64,000 bases of DNA, from assembly GCF_004801255.1 (NCBI RefSeq), contig NZ_CP036295.1, positions 2,120,001 through 2,184,000 on the forward strand, read 5' to 3'. The translations under genes were made by a program, and so were the position numbers. The notes beneath the pieces are model-generated. The model saw nothing but the letters and a program-made list of their open reading frames with translations. It ran no database searches and was not told where the DNA came from. Positions within the stretch are counted from its first letter, which is position 1, and every line of letters starts with the position of its first letter. The stretch is from Desulfovibrio desulfuricans. GTDB taxonomy: Bacteria; Desulfobacterota; Desulfovibrionia; Desulfovibrionales; Desulfovibrionaceae. Positions 45,636 to 54,897 of this stretch are shown one piece after another.

Positions 45636-46883
45636 ATGACCCGTCCCCGCGTAGTAATCACCGGCATAGGCGGCGTTACGCCCCTCGCCAATGATATTGA
45701 GAGCACCTGGAAAAAACTGCTCGCAGGCGAGTCGGGCATCGCGCCCATCACGCTGTTTGACGCCTCCGCCTACGATTCCCGCATTGCTGGTGAAGTGAAA
45801 AACTTTGTCGCCGAAGACTTCATGCCCATGAAATCGGCCCGGCGCATGGACCGTTTCACCCAGTTTGCAGTAGCCTCTGCCAAGATGCTGCTTGAAGACT
45901 CCAAGTACGAAATCACCGACGCAAACGCCTATGAGACGGGCGTTATCCTCGGCATCGGCCTTGGTGGTCTGCATACGATCGAAACCTACCACAGCAAGCT
46001 GCTGGAATCAGGCCCCCACAAAATTTCGCCCTTCATGATCCCCATGCTTATTTCCAACATGGGGCCGGGACAGATATCCATCTTCACCGGCGCCAAGGGT
46101 CCGAACATCGTTACCACCACGGCCTGCGCCTCGGCGATTCACGCCCTTGGCACGGCCTACAGCGAAATGGTCCTTGGCCGCGCCACCGCCGTTATTTCCG
46201 GCGGCGTCGAAGCTACGGTCACCCCTCTGGGCGTGGCTGGCTTTACGGCGCTCAAGGCTCTTTCGTCGCAGTTTAATGACGAGCCCACCAGGGCATCCCG
46301 TCCCTTTGACGCCAAACGCGACGGTTTTGTCATCGGCGAGGGCGCCGGTATGCTGCTGCTTGAAACGCTGGAATCCGCCCAGGCGCGCGGCGCCAAGATA
46401 TATGCCGAAATGGTCGGCTATGGCGCTTCCGGCGACGCCTATCACATGACCGCCCCCTGCGACGACGGAGCAGGCATGGCCCGCGCCATGCAAAACGCCC
46501 TGCGCGAGGCAGGCATTGACGCTTCGGCCATTGGCCACATCAATGCCCACGCCACCTCCACCAGCCTCAACGACAGCACCGAGACCAAGGCCATCAAAAC
46601 CGTCTTTGGCGCGCATGCCGGCAAGGTCAAGATTTCGGCCACCAAGTCCATGACCGGGCATCTGCTCGGCGCGGCCGGCGGCATCGAATCAGTGTTCACC
46701 GCCCTGGCGCTTCGTGACGAAATGCTGCCCGGCACAATCAACCTTGAGAACCCTGATCCCGCCTGCGACCTCGACTACATGGCCGACGGCTCCAAGCACA
46801 TCGCCTGCGAATACGCCATGTGCAACTCCTTTGGCTTCGGCGGCACCAACGCAAGCGTGATCTTCAAAAAGTGGCAGCAGTAA
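45636..46883 (+). CDS. fabF: 3-oxoacyl-ACP synthase II
   Basis: A 415-residue elongating condensing enzyme. Catalytic cysteine in TTACASAIHALGTAYSEM, the two histidines in INAHATSTSLND and KSMTGHLLGAAGG, and the C-terminal NSFGFGGTNASVIF are all in place. It extends acyl-ACP and sets membrane fluidity by making longer unsaturated chains in many bacteria. It closes the fab cluster; a hairpin (46931-46953) without a T-run lies between it and glyA. Confidence 0.96.
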   Translation: MTRPRVVITGIGGVTPLANDIESTWKKLLAGESGIAPITLFDASAYDSRIAGEVKNFVAEDFMPMKSARRMDRFTQFAVASAKMLLEDSKYEITDANAYETGVILGIGLGGLHTIETYHSKLLESGPHKISPFMIPMLISNMGPGQISIFTGAKGPNIVTTTACASAIHALGTAYSEMVLGRATAVISGGVEATVTPLGVAGFTALKALSSQFNDEPTRASRPFDAKRDGFVIGEGAGMLLLETLESAQARGAKIYAEMVGYGASGDAYHMTAPCDDGAGMARAMQNALREAGIDASAIGHINAHATSTSLNDSTETKAIKTVFGAHAGKVKISATKSMTGHLLGAAGGIESVFTALALRDEMLPGTINLENPDPACDLDYMADGSKHIACEYAMCNSFGFGGTNASVIFKKWQQ

Positions 46884-46977
46884 CCGGCAACGTTATTACC
46901 GGCTTCTGCCCCCCCCCGTTTGATAATCCTCTGCCCGCCGTTGTGGCGGGCAGAACATTTCAAAAGGATGCGACGTC

Positions 46978-48216
46978 ATGGACGAAATCCTGCTGCAAGA
47001 CCCGGAACTGGCGCGAGCCATCACGCTTGAATCCAACCGCCAGATGAGCAAACTTGAGCTCATCGCCTCTGAAAACTTTGTTTCGCGCGCCGTGCGCGAA
47101 GCCCAGGGCAGCGTGCTTACTCACAAGTATGCCGAAGGCTACCCCGGCAAGCGCTATTACGGCGGCTGCGAATACGTGGACATAGCCGAGACGCTGGCTC
47201 AGGACCGTGCCAAAAAGCTCTTTAACTGCGAATACGCCAACGTGCAGCCGCACTCCGGCTCGCAGGCCAACATGGCAGCCTATCTGGCCTTCATGAAGCC
47301 CGGCGACACCATCCTTGGCATGAACCTCTCGCACGGCGGGCACCTTACCCATGGCAGCCCCGTGAACTTTTCGGGCCGTCTGTTCAACATCGTTTCATAC
47401 GGCGTGCAGCGCGAAACAGGCCGCATCGACTATGACGAAGTGGCCGCCCTCGCCCGCGAGCACAAGCCCAACGCCATTGTGGCGGGCGCCAGCGCCTACC
47501 CCCGCGCCATTGATTTTGCCCGCTTCCGCGAGATCGCCGACGAGGTCGGCGCCAAGCTGGTGGTAGACATGGCCCACATCGCCGGCCTTGTGGCCGCCGG
47601 TCTGCACCAGAGCCCTCTTTCGTACGCCCACATCACCACCACCACCACGCACAAGACCCTGCGCGGTCCTCGCGGCGGCATGATTCTGTCTACCGAAGAT
47701 ATGGGCAAAACCCTGAACAGCCAGATTTTCCCCGGCATTCAGGGCGGCCCGCTCATGCACGTTATCGCGGCCAAGGCCGTGGCCTTTGGCGAGGCGCTGC
47801 GTCCTGCCTTCAAGAGCTACCAGCAGCGCGTGGTCACCAATGCCGCCGTGCTCGCCAAGTATCTCATGGATGCCGGGTACGAGCTTGTTTCCGGCGGCAC
47901 GGACAACCACCTCATGCTGGTCGACCTGACCAACAAGGACATCACGGGCAAGGACGCGGAACACGCTCTTGATCTGGCGGGCATTACCGTCAACAAGAAC
48001 ACTGTGCCCTTTGAAACCCGCTCGCCCTTTGTGACCTCGGGTGTGCGCCTTGGCACTGCCGCCCTGACCACGCGCGGCATGAAGGAAGACGACATGCGCA
48101 CAGTCGGCGCGTTTATTGTTGACGCCATCGACAAGCGCAACGACGAAGCCGCGCTGGCAAAGATCAGCAAAAACGTTGAGGAATTTGCCCGCCAGTTCCC
48201 GCTATTTGCCTGCTAA
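46978..48216 (+). CDS. glyA: Serine hydroxymethyltransferase
   Basis: A 412-residue PLP enzyme that interconverts serine and glycine with tetrahydrofolate, feeding one-carbon units. PLP-lysine motif [16 protein letters not shown], the start [19 protein letters not shown] and [18 protein letters not shown] are typical. Cytosolic. AAAGGA precedes the ATG. It is followed by a hairpin and then by the 128-bp tandem repeat. Confidence 0.97.
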   Translation: MDEILLQDPELARAITLESNRQMSKLELIASENFVSRAVREAQGSVLTHKYAEGYPGKRYYGGCEYVDIAETLAQDRAKKLFNCEYANVQPHSGSQANMAAYLAFMKPGDTILGMNLSHGGHLTHGSPVNFSGRLFNIVSYGVQRETGRIDYDEVAALAREHKPNAIVAGASAYPRAIDFARFREIADEVGAKLVVDMAHIAGLVAAGLHQSPLSYAHITTTTTHKTLRGPRGGMILSTEDMGKTLNSQIFPGIQGGPLMHVIAAKAVAFGEALRPAFKSYQQRVVTNAAVLAKYLMDAGYELVSGGTDNHLMLVDLTNKDITGKDAEHALDLAGITVNKNTVPFETRSPFVTSGVRLGTAALTTRGMKEDDMRTVGAFIVDAIDKRNDEAALAKISKNVEEFARQFPLFAC

Positions 48217-48299
48217 CGGGCAGACATCAGGGCGATTTTTTTGCGACTGCGGCTTTGATGGAAACATCAGGCCAAGGCGCAGAGAACCGCACCCCCTTT

Positions 48300-48337
48300 G
48301 GCAAAGCCCCGGTTTTGAGAAAAACAGGGGCTTTGCC
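48300..48337 (+). terminator. Hairpin after glyA
   Basis: GGCAAAGCCCC pairs with GGGGCTTTGCC around a 16-base A/T-rich loop. No T-run follows, so termination strength is uncertain. Confidence 0.55.
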
Positions 48338-48392
48338 GTGCAGGACGGGGCATTCCCTAAGGCGGAAAGCACGACGCACGCGATGAATTTGA

Positions 48393-48698
48393 CGACCAGA
48401 GCCGCCAACGCAGCCTGACGCGGCATCACGGCAAAAGGGACCGCCCCGCCGTGTTGGGATTTTTTGCCGTCAGGCAAGGAAGGCAAGTGAGAGGCGGCGG
48501 GAGTGTACTCTTACGGTACACGACCAGAGCCGCCAACGCAGCCTGACGCGGCATCACGGCAAAAGGGACCGCCCCGCCGTGTTGGGATTTTTTGCCGTCA
48601 GGCAAGGAAGGCAAGTGAGAGGCGGCGGGAGTGTACTCTTACGGTACACGACCAGAGCCGCCAACGCAGCCTGACGCGGCATCACGGCAAAAGGGACC
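48393..48698. repeat. 128-bp tandem repeat, 2.4 copies
   Basis: Two complete identical 128-base units (48393-48520 and 48521-48648) and a 50-base partial third (48649-48698), each beginning CGACCAGAGCCGCC. Inside each unit, ACGGCAAAA and TTTTTTGCCGT form an inverted repeat of terminator shape, and GTGTAC with GTACAC forms a small hairpin. Short frames through it only repeat the same peptide. The intergenic gap 48217-48764 holds this, the glyA hairpin and the next promoter, and no gene. Confidence 0.92.
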
Positions 48699-48709
48699 AA
48701 CACGGCAAC

Positions 48710-48738
48710 TTGGCATTTTGCCCGGCCGCCTGTACACT
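48710..48738 (+). promoter_or_regulatory. Promoter of the dCMP deaminase-rib operon
   Basis: TTGGCA at 48710-48715, 17 bases, TACACT at 48733-48738, 26 bases before the ATG. It begins 12 bases after the end of the tandem repeat. Confidence 0.6.
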
Positions 48739-48764
48739 GCCCTGAATATATAGGTGGGTGCTTT

Positions 48765-49256
48765 ATGCAGCGAATGCCGTGGCCGGAATATTTTATGAAC
48801 ATCACGTACCTGGTGAGCGGGCGTTCAACGTGCACCAGGCGCAAGGTGGGCGCTGTGGCGGTAAAGGACAAACGCATCCTTGCCACGGGGTACAATGGTG
48901 CGCCTGCGGGGGTTCCGCACTGTCTCGAGGTGGGTTGCCTGCGCGAACAGCTGGGCATTCCGTCGGGGCAGCGGCACGAGATATGCCGGGGCCTGCATGC
49001 CGAGCAAAACGTCATCATCCAGGCGGCTGTGCACGGCATCAACATCAGAGGCGCTGAAATATACTGCACTACGCACCCGTGCGTGCTGTGCAGCAAGATG
49101 CTGATAAACTGCGGCATCCGTCATATTTTTTATGCGGAGTATTACCCGGACGACCTGGCGGAGCAGATGCTCAAGGAAGCTGGGGTGATCGTGGAAAAAC
49201 TGGACTTTACACCGCCTGTCATCAGTGCCCAAGCCGGAGTAGGCAGCTATGTCTGA
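48765..49256 (+). CDS. Deoxycytidylate (dCMP) deaminase
   Basis: A 163-residue zinc deaminase that makes dUMP from dCMP for thymidylate synthesis. HAE motif in [14 protein letters not shown] and PCxxC in [13 protein letters not shown] bind zinc. N-terminal [21 protein letters not shown] is the family pattern for dCMP deaminase/ComEB proteins. Its end overlaps ribD by eight bases, so it is co-translated with another cytidine-deaminase-fold enzyme. Confidence 0.93.
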   Translation: MQRMPWPEYFMNITYLVSGRSTCTRRKVGAVAVKDKRILATGYNGAPAGVPHCLEVGCLREQLGIPSGQRHEICRGLHAEQNVIIQAAVHGINIRGAEIYCTTHPCVLCSKMLINCGIRHIFYAEYYPDDLAEQMLKEAGVIVEKLDFTPPVISAQAGVGSYV

Positions 49257-50391
49257 AATGGATTACGTCCCCTTTATGCGTGAAGCCATCGCCCTTGCAG
49301 AACAGGGCCGGTGGCATACCTGCCCCAATCCTGCGGTGGGGGCTGTGCTGGTGCGAGACAACAAGGTTGTGGCTCGCGGCTGGCATCACGCTGCAGGGCA
49401 GGATCATGCGGAAGTGGACTGCATCAAGGATGCTGCCGCCCGTGGCGTAAACCCGGCGGAATGCACGCTGGTCGTCACGCTTGAGCCATGCTGCCACCAT
49501 GGCAAAACACCCCCCTGCACCGACGCGGTGAGGGCTGCGGGCATCAAGCGGGTTGTGGTGGGCCTGGCCGACCCCAACCCCCAGGCCTGCGGCGGAGCAT
49601 GCCAGCTGCGCGCAAGCGGCCTTGAAGTTATCGAAGGCGTGTGCGAGCAGGAATGTCAGGACCTTGTGGCCGATTTTCTGGTTTGGCAAAAGCACAAGCG
49701 CCCCTATGTACTGCTGAAAATGGCCGCCACCCTCGACGGGCGCATCGCCACCCGCAAGGGGCAGTCAAAGTGGATCAGCTGCGAAGAATCACGCAACGAG
49801 GTACAGGAGCTGCGCGCGGGCATCGGCCTGTGCGGCGGAGCCGTTCTTGTGGGCGGCGGCACATTTCGCGCCGACAATCCCCAGCTTACCGTGCGGGGCG
49901 AGAACCAGCCCCCCCAGCCTCTGGCCTGCGTGCTCACCTCGCGCCTGCCCCAGCCCGACGCCGATTTTCACCTGCTGAAGGACCGCCCCGAGCAGACCGT
50001 TTTTATGGTTTCGCCTGCAGCGGCGGCATCTACCACTGCCAAGGCCCTGCGCGACATCGGCGTACGGGTGCTGGCGCTTGGCCCCGGCATGCACGGCGGG
50101 CCGGATTTTCCCGGTTTGCTGCACACCATGTGGGAAGAACTCAACTGCCCCTACCTGCTTTGCGAAGGCGGCGGCCATCTGGCCCTGAGTCTGCTTGAAG
50201 CCGGGCTGGTGGATGATTTTCGCCTGCATCTCGCGCCCATGATTCTGGGCGATGAAGATGCTTTGCCGCTCTTTTCCGGCCGCGCGCCCCTCAGCCTTGA
50301 AGACGCCCTGCGCATGCGCGTGAGCAACACGCACCTGTGCGGCACCGACATTCACATCCACCTGCGGCCGCTGGAAGCCGCCAAGGCGTAG
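49249..50391 (+). CDS. ribD: Bifunctional riboflavin deaminase/reductase RibD
   Basis: A 380-residue two-domain enzyme performing steps two and three of riboflavin synthesis. The deaminase domain (1-150) has [12 protein letters not shown] and [14 protein letters not shown] for zinc; the NADPH reductase domain (150-380) shows [20 protein letters not shown] and [20 protein letters not shown]. Cytosolic. It overlaps the dCMP deaminase gene and is four bases upstream of ribE. Confidence 0.95.
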   Translation: MSEMDYVPFMREAIALAEQGRWHTCPNPAVGAVLVRDNKVVARGWHHAAGQDHAEVDCIKDAAARGVNPAECTLVVTLEPCCHHGKTPPCTDAVRAAGIKRVVVGLADPNPQACGGACQLRASGLEVIEGVCEQECQDLVADFLVWQKHKRPYVLLKMAATLDGRIATRKGQSKWISCEESRNEVQELRAGIGLCGGAVLVGGGTFRADNPQLTVRGENQPPQPLACVLTSRLPQPDADFHLLKDRPEQTVFMVSPAAAASTTAKALRDIGVRVLALGPGMHGGPDFPGLLHTMWEELNCPYLLCEGGGHLALSLLEAGLVDDFRLHLAPMILGDEDALPLFSGRAPLSLEDALRMRVSNTHLCGTDIHIHLRPLEAAKA

Positions 50392-50395
50392 CGGC

Positions 50396-51079
50396 ATGTT
50401 TACAGGCATCATCCAGGGACAGGGCGAGGTTCTGGCGCTGCGCGACAGCGGTACGGAACGCAGGTTTACCCTGCGGCCCCTGTTTACCCTGCCCTCCATT
50501 GAGGATGGCGAATCCATTGCCGTAAACGGCGCGTGCCTTTCTGTGGAAACGCACGGCGAAAACGTGTTTACGGCCTATGCCTCGGCGGAGACCCTGTCGC
50601 GCACCACGCTCGGCAGGCTCAAAACCGGCGACATGGTCAATATGGAAAGGGCGCTGGCCATGGGCGACAGGCTCGGCGGGCATCTGGTGAGCGGGCATGT
50701 GGACTGCCTTGCCACAGTGCGCAGCGTGACGGGCGCTGGCCAGTCGCTATGCTGCCGCCTCGCATTTCCCAAAGAATACGGGGTCGAGGTCATCGCCAAG
50801 GGCTCGGTGGCCCTTGACGGCATCAGCCTTACCATTAATGCTTGCGGACCGGATTTTCTCGAGGTCAACATCATCCCCGATACGCAAAAGCGCACCACCA
50901 TGCGCAACTGGCGGACCGGTACGCTGGTGAATATGGAAACCGACCTCATCGGCAAGTATGTGCGCAGTCTTTTGGGAGCCTGGGTTCCCGGCGGCAACAG
51001 CGCGGCAAAAGAGACGGAAATCGCGGCCAAGGCTGGCGGCCTGAGCCGTGAGATGCTGCTGCGCAACGGATTTATCTGA
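50396..51079 (+). CDS. ribE: Riboflavin synthase alpha subunit
   Basis: A 227-residue enzyme that dismutates two 6,7-dimethyl-8-ribityllumazine molecules to riboflavin. It has the universal start MFTGIIQGQGEVLAL and two lumazine-binding domains in tandem, the first around GRLKTGDMVNMERALAMGD with SGHVDCLATV, the second around LDGISLTINACGPDFLEV and GTLVNMETDLIGKY. About 15 residues longer than usual at the C-terminus. It sits between ribD and ribH. Confidence 0.95.
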   Translation: MFTGIIQGQGEVLALRDSGTERRFTLRPLFTLPSIEDGESIAVNGACLSVETHGENVFTAYASAETLSRTTLGRLKTGDMVNMERALAMGDRLGGHLVSGHVDCLATVRSVTGAGQSLCCRLAFPKEYGVEVIAKGSVALDGISLTINACGPDFLEVNIIPDTQKRTTMRNWRTGTLVNMETDLIGKYVRSLLGAWVPGGNSAAKETEIAAKAGGLSREMLLRNGFI

Positions 51080-51157
51080 CAATAATTTCCCATTATCAAA
51101 AAATTACTATAAAACGCGTTTGCGCGGGCAGTTGCGCCGCCGCGCCAAGGAGTAGCC

Positions 51158-51628
51158 ATGAGCACTGTTACCACCATCGCAGGCCAGTTGGATGCCAAAG
51201 GCCTCAAAGTGGCCATTGTAGCCACCCGCTTCAACGACTTTATCGTCGACCGCCTTGTGGGCGGCGCGCAGGATTATCTGGAGCGCCACGGTCTTGATGC
51301 CGCCAACATCACCCTGGTGCGCATCCCCGGCGCATTTGAGATGCCGCTGGTCTGCCAGAAGCTCGTCAACTCCGGCAAGTACGACGGCGTGCTGGCTCTT
51401 GGCGCGGTTATACGCGGCGGCACGCCCCACTTTGAATATGTGTGCGCCGAGGCCAGCAAGGGCATTGCCCAGGCCATGATGCACTCCGGCATCCCCATCG
51501 GTTTTGGCCTGCTCACCTGCGACACCATCGAACAGGCCATTGAGCGCGCTGGTTCCAAGGGCGGCAACAAGGGCGTGGAAGCGGCCGCCGCCATGCTCGA
51601 AACCATCCGTGTAATGGAGCAGTTGTAA
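51158..51628 (+). CDS. ribH: 6,7-dimethyl-8-ribityllumazine synthase
   Basis: A 156-residue subunit of the lumazine synthase capsid-like assembly, the step before RibE. Motifs [32 protein letters not shown] and the catalytic [15 protein letters not shown] are clear, with [20 protein letters not shown] near the end. An AAGGAG site precedes the ATG. The 78-base gap from ribE is AT-rich at its start and could hold a weak promoter (TATAAA near 51109). ribBA, often found between ribE and ribH in relatives, is absent. Confidence 0.95.
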   Translation: MSTVTTIAGQLDAKGLKVAIVATRFNDFIVDRLVGGAQDYLERHGLDAANITLVRIPGAFEMPLVCQKLVNSGKYDGVLALGAVIRGGTPHFEYVCAEASKGIAQAMMHSGIPIGFGLLTCDTIEQAIERAGSKGGNKGVEAAAAMLETIRVMEQL

Positions 51629-51631
51629 TCC

Positions 51632-52129
51632 ATGGCAAAAGGCAAATCAGCCACCCGTCGAGGCGAACGCGAACTGGCCTTTCAGGTTCTGTACGGCCTT
51701 TCCTTCACCCCGGCCAGTGATGTCGATGATCTACGGCGTATTTTTCGCATTTCTCCCGACTACCTTGCCCGCTGGCAGGGTCAGGAACCGCCCGTCCATC
51801 CCTCTGGCTTTGCCTGGGAGCTGGTGGAGGGCGTGTGGAGTAAGAGCGACGAGCTTGACGCATCGATCAGCAATTTTTCGCGCAACTGGCGCGTCGACCG
51901 AATGGGTCGCGTCGAGCTGACCCTGCTGCGGCTGGCAGTTTACGAAATCATGTTCCGCGCTGACGTGCCGCCCAAGGTCGCCATCAACGAGGCGCTGGAA
52001 CTCAGCCGCCAGTTTGGCGAAGACAATGCCAAAAGCTTTATCAACGGCATCCTCGATGCCGTGGCCAAGGCTCTGGAAACCGGCGGGATCACGCGTCCCG
52101 CCGCCGATTCGTCCACCATATCCGAGTAA
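51632..52129 (+). CDS. nusB: Transcription antitermination protein NusB
   Basis: A 165-residue all-helical protein that with NusE (S10) binds boxA RNA in rRNA antitermination. The family start RRGERELAFQVLYGLSF and the end VAINEALELSRQFGEDNAKSFINGILDAV are conserved. It begins three bases after ribH, a common neighbour of lumazine synthase. leuS follows after 14 bases. Confidence 0.94.
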   Translation: MAKGKSATRRGERELAFQVLYGLSFTPASDVDDLRRIFRISPDYLARWQGQEPPVHPSGFAWELVEGVWSKSDELDASISNFSRNWRVDRMGRVELTLLRLAVYEIMFRADVPPKVAINEALELSRQFGEDNAKSFINGILDAVAKALETGGITRPAADSSTISE

Positions 52130-52143
52130 CCCGGTAAAGCCCC

Positions 52144-54666
52144 ATGACGCACGAACGCTATAATCCGCAAGCTATCGAAGAAAAATGGCAGGCCCGCTGG
52201 CAGGCCGACAACGCCTTTGCCTGTACCGACAAAAGCGACAAGCCCAAGTACTATGTGCTTGAAATGTTTCCCTACCCTTCGGGCAATATCCACATGGGCC
52301 ATGTGCGCAACTATGCCATTGGCGATGTGGTGGCGCGCAGCAAACGCATGCTGGGCTTTAACGTGCTGCACCCCATGGGCTGGGACGCATTTGGCCTGCC
52401 TGCGGAAAACGCGGCCATCAAGCACAACACCCACCCGGCCAAGTGGACCTACGCCAATATCGACAACATGCGGGCCCAGCTCAAACGCCTGGGGTATTCC
52501 TACGACTGGGATCGCGAGATAGCCACCTGCCGCCCCGAGTACTACCGCTGGGAGCAGATGTTCTTTTTGCGCATGCTGGAAAAAGGCCTCGTGTACCGCA
52601 AAAAAGCCGCGCAAAACTGGTGCCCCTCGTGCCACACGGTGCTGGCCAACGAGCAGGTCATCGACGGCCTGTGCTGGCGTTGCGACAGCCGCGTGGTGCA
52701 GAAGGATCTGACCCAGTGGTTTCTCAAGATCACGGCTTACGGCGACGAGCTGCTGCAAGACCTGCAGGGGCTTGAAGGCGGCTGGCCCGACCGCGTTATC
52801 GCCATGCAGCGCAACTGGATAGGCAAATCTACCGGCGCGGCCATAACCTTTGGGCTTGAAAACGCCGCGCTGCTGGCCGAGGGCGTCAAGGGCATCGACG
52901 TGTTCACCACCCGGCCCGACACGCTCTTTGGCGTGACCTTCATGACGCTGGCGCCCGAGCATCCGTTGGTGGAAAAGCTCATTGAGGGCTACGACAAGGC
53001 CGACGAAGTACGCGCCTTTGTGGAACGCATCCGCAATATGGACCGCATCGACCGGCAATCCGACTCGCTGGAAAAAGAAGGCATCTTCACCGGCGCTTAC
53101 GCCGTGCACCCCTTTACCGGGCAGCGCGTGCCGCTGTGGCTGGGCAACTTTGTGCTGGCCGACTACGGCACTGGCGCGGTCATGGGCGTGCCCGCGCACG
53201 ACCAGCGAGATTTTGAATTTGCCCGCAAATACAACTTGCCCGTGCGCGTGGTCATCAGCCCCAAGGATGAACAGATCAACGCCGAAACCATGACCGAGGC
53301 CTACACCGCCGAGGGCTTCATGGTTAACTCCGGCTCTTTTGACGGAACGGCCAACGAAGACGGCAAAAAGGCCGTGGCCCAGGCGCTGGAAAAAGAGGGC
53401 AAGGGCAAGGCCACCACGCAGTTCCGCCTGCGCGACTGGAATATCTCGCGCCAGCGTTACTGGGGCGCGCCCATCCCCGTCATTTATTGCGACAAGTGCG
53501 GCGTGGTGCCTGAAAAGGAAGAAAACCTGCCCGTACTGCTGCCCATGGATGTAAAAATTCGCGAGGACGGACGCTCTCCCCTGCCGGAAACGCCCGGATT
53601 CGCCTCGTGCGTCTGCCCCAAGTGCGGCGGCCCGGCCCGGCGCGAAACCGACACCATGGATACCTTTGTGGAATCCTCGTGGTATTTTGCCCGTTACACC
53701 AGCGCCCGCAATACCGAAGCGCCCTTTGACGGCGAGGCCCTCAAGTACTGGCTGCCAGTGGACCAGTACATCGGCGGCGTGGAGCACGCCATACTGCACC
53801 TGCTCTACTCGCGCTTTTTCACCAAGGTGCTGCGTGATCTGGGCTTTTTCCCCGCCGGGCTCGACGAGCCTTTCGCCAATCTGCTCACTCAGGGCATGGT
53901 GCTTAAAGACGGCAGCAAGATGTCCAAATCCAAGGGCAACGTGGTTGCGCCTTCGGACATGATCGACAAATACGGCGCTGATACCGTACGCCTGTTCTGC
54001 CTGTTTGCCGCGCCCGCCGAGCGCGACTTTGACTGGTCCGACTCGGGCATTGAAGGCGCTTCGCGCTTTATTGGCCGCGTGTGGCGTCTGTTTGACGATG
54101 AAAAAGACCGACTGCTGCCCCTCAAGGCCTGCCAGTCCACCGCGCAGGACGCCCAGAGCGAAGAAGCCCGCGACCTGCGCCGCCGCGAGCACCTCACCGT
54201 CAAAAAATGCAACGAAGACATGGGCGACCGCTTCCAGTTCAACACGGCCATCGCCGCCGTGATGGAGCTGGTCAACGCCATGTACCTCTCGCGCGAGAAG
54301 CTCGGCGCAAGCGAGGGCGACCGCCGCGTTTTCTCGTCGGCCATGGCCTCTGTGCTCACGTTGCTCTCGCCTATTACGCCGCACGTCTGCGAAGAGCTGT
54401 GGCAGCGCCTGGGCCATAGCACGACCCTTTCGGACGTGCTGTTGCCCAGGTGGGACGAAGCCGCGACCGTTCAGGACATGCTTACCGTGGCCTTGCAGGT
54501 CAATGGCAAGCTGCGCGGCACGGTGCAGATTCCCGCCGCTGCCGACAAGGCCGCCATGGAGCAGGCCGCGCTGGCCGACTCCTCAGTGCAGCGCCACATT
54601 GACGGCCTCACTGTGCGCAAAGTGGTGATTGTGCCGGGCAAGCTGGTCAACATCGTCGCCAACTAG
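52144..54666 (+). CDS. leuS: Leucyl-tRNA synthetase
   Basis: An 840-residue class I aminoacyl-tRNA synthetase. HIGH-type motif in PYPSGNIHMGHVRNYAIGD near residue 42, KMSKS at 592-596, a CP1 editing domain with the threonine-rich TTRPDTLFGVTFM motif, and a zinc-binding CDKCGVVPEKEE. The C-terminal anticodon-binding and LeuS-specific domains are complete. Last gene of the run that began at the dCMP deaminase gene; a terminator follows 180 bases downstream. Confidence 0.97.
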   Translation: MTHERYNPQAIEEKWQARWQADNAFACTDKSDKPKYYVLEMFPYPSGNIHMGHVRNYAIGDVVARSKRMLGFNVLHPMGWDAFGLPAENAAIKHNTHPAKWTYANIDNMRAQLKRLGYSYDWDREIATCRPEYYRWEQMFFLRMLEKGLVYRKKAAQNWCPSCHTVLANEQVIDGLCWRCDSRVVQKDLTQWFLKITAYGDELLQDLQGLEGGWPDRVIAMQRNWIGKSTGAAITFGLENAALLAEGVKGIDVFTTRPDTLFGVTFMTLAPEHPLVEKLIEGYDKADEVRAFVERIRNMDRIDRQSDSLEKEGIFTGAYAVHPFTGQRVPLWLGNFVLADYGTGAVMGVPAHDQRDFEFARKYNLPVRVVISPKDEQINAETMTEAYTAEGFMVNSGSFDGTANEDGKKAVAQALEKEGKGKATTQFRLRDWNISRQRYWGAPIPVIYCDKCGVVPEKEENLPVLLPMDVKIREDGRSPLPETPGFASCVCPKCGGPARRETDTMDTFVESSWYFARYTSARNTEAPFDGEALKYWLPVDQYIGGVEHAILHLLYSRFFTKVLRDLGFFPAGLDEPFANLLTQGMVLKDGSKMSKSKGNVVAPSDMIDKYGADTVRLFCLFAAPAERDFDWSDSGIEGASRFIGRVWRLFDDEKDRLLPLKACQSTAQDAQSEEARDLRRREHLTVKKCNEDMGDRFQFNTAIAAVMELVNAMYLSREKLGASEGDRRVFSSAMASVLTLLSPITPHVCEELWQRLGHSTTLSDVLLPRWDEAATVQDMLTVALQVNGKLRGTVQIPAAADKAAMEQAALADSSVQRHIDGLTVRKVVIVPGKLVNIVAN

Positions 54667-54848
54667 GGCACGAACGACATACCATGATTGCTTGATCCTT
54701 GCGGGTGGAGGGGACGCGTTTTCGCAGCCGAAAAAACGTCCCTTCCACCTGAAACCTCTTCCCCGCAACACATTTTGCACTTATATTAACTGCATTGGCA
54801 GTTCTGGCCCGACGGCAAAGCCCCCCATGCGTTTTGCGCCGCCACCCG

Positions 54849-54873
54849 AGACTGCCTTGGCAGTCTTTTTTTA
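54849..54873 (+). terminator. Rho-independent terminator before holA
   Basis: AGACTGCC and GGCAGTCT (54849-54866) with a two-base loop, then a run of seven T. It ends the leuS transcript just 25 bases before holA. A longer imperfect hairpin (GGTGGA/TCCACC, 54704-54749) precedes it. Confidence 0.85.
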
Positions 54874-54897
54874 TAATTTTTCAGCCTACGGAAGACC

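Noticed and set aside
46931-46953. Terminator between fabF and glyA
   Set aside because: The stem is good, but no T-run follows and glyA starts 24 bases later, so read-through is at least as likely; it is mentioned only as a hairpin.
48426-48614. Small minus-strand frames in the glyA/dCMP deaminase gap that encode the same peptide twice
   Set aside because: The repetition is simply the 128-bp tandem repeat read in frame; no ribosome-binding site.
48393-48698. CRISPR array
   Set aside because: The repeat units are 128 bases and directly abutting, with no spacers and no cas genes nearby.
51940-54417. Long antisense open frame (825 codons) opposite leuS
   Set aside because: It lies wholly opposite a certain gene, is full of Gly/His/Val-rich low-complexity text, and has no motif or ribosome-binding site. 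High GC in third positions creates such frames.
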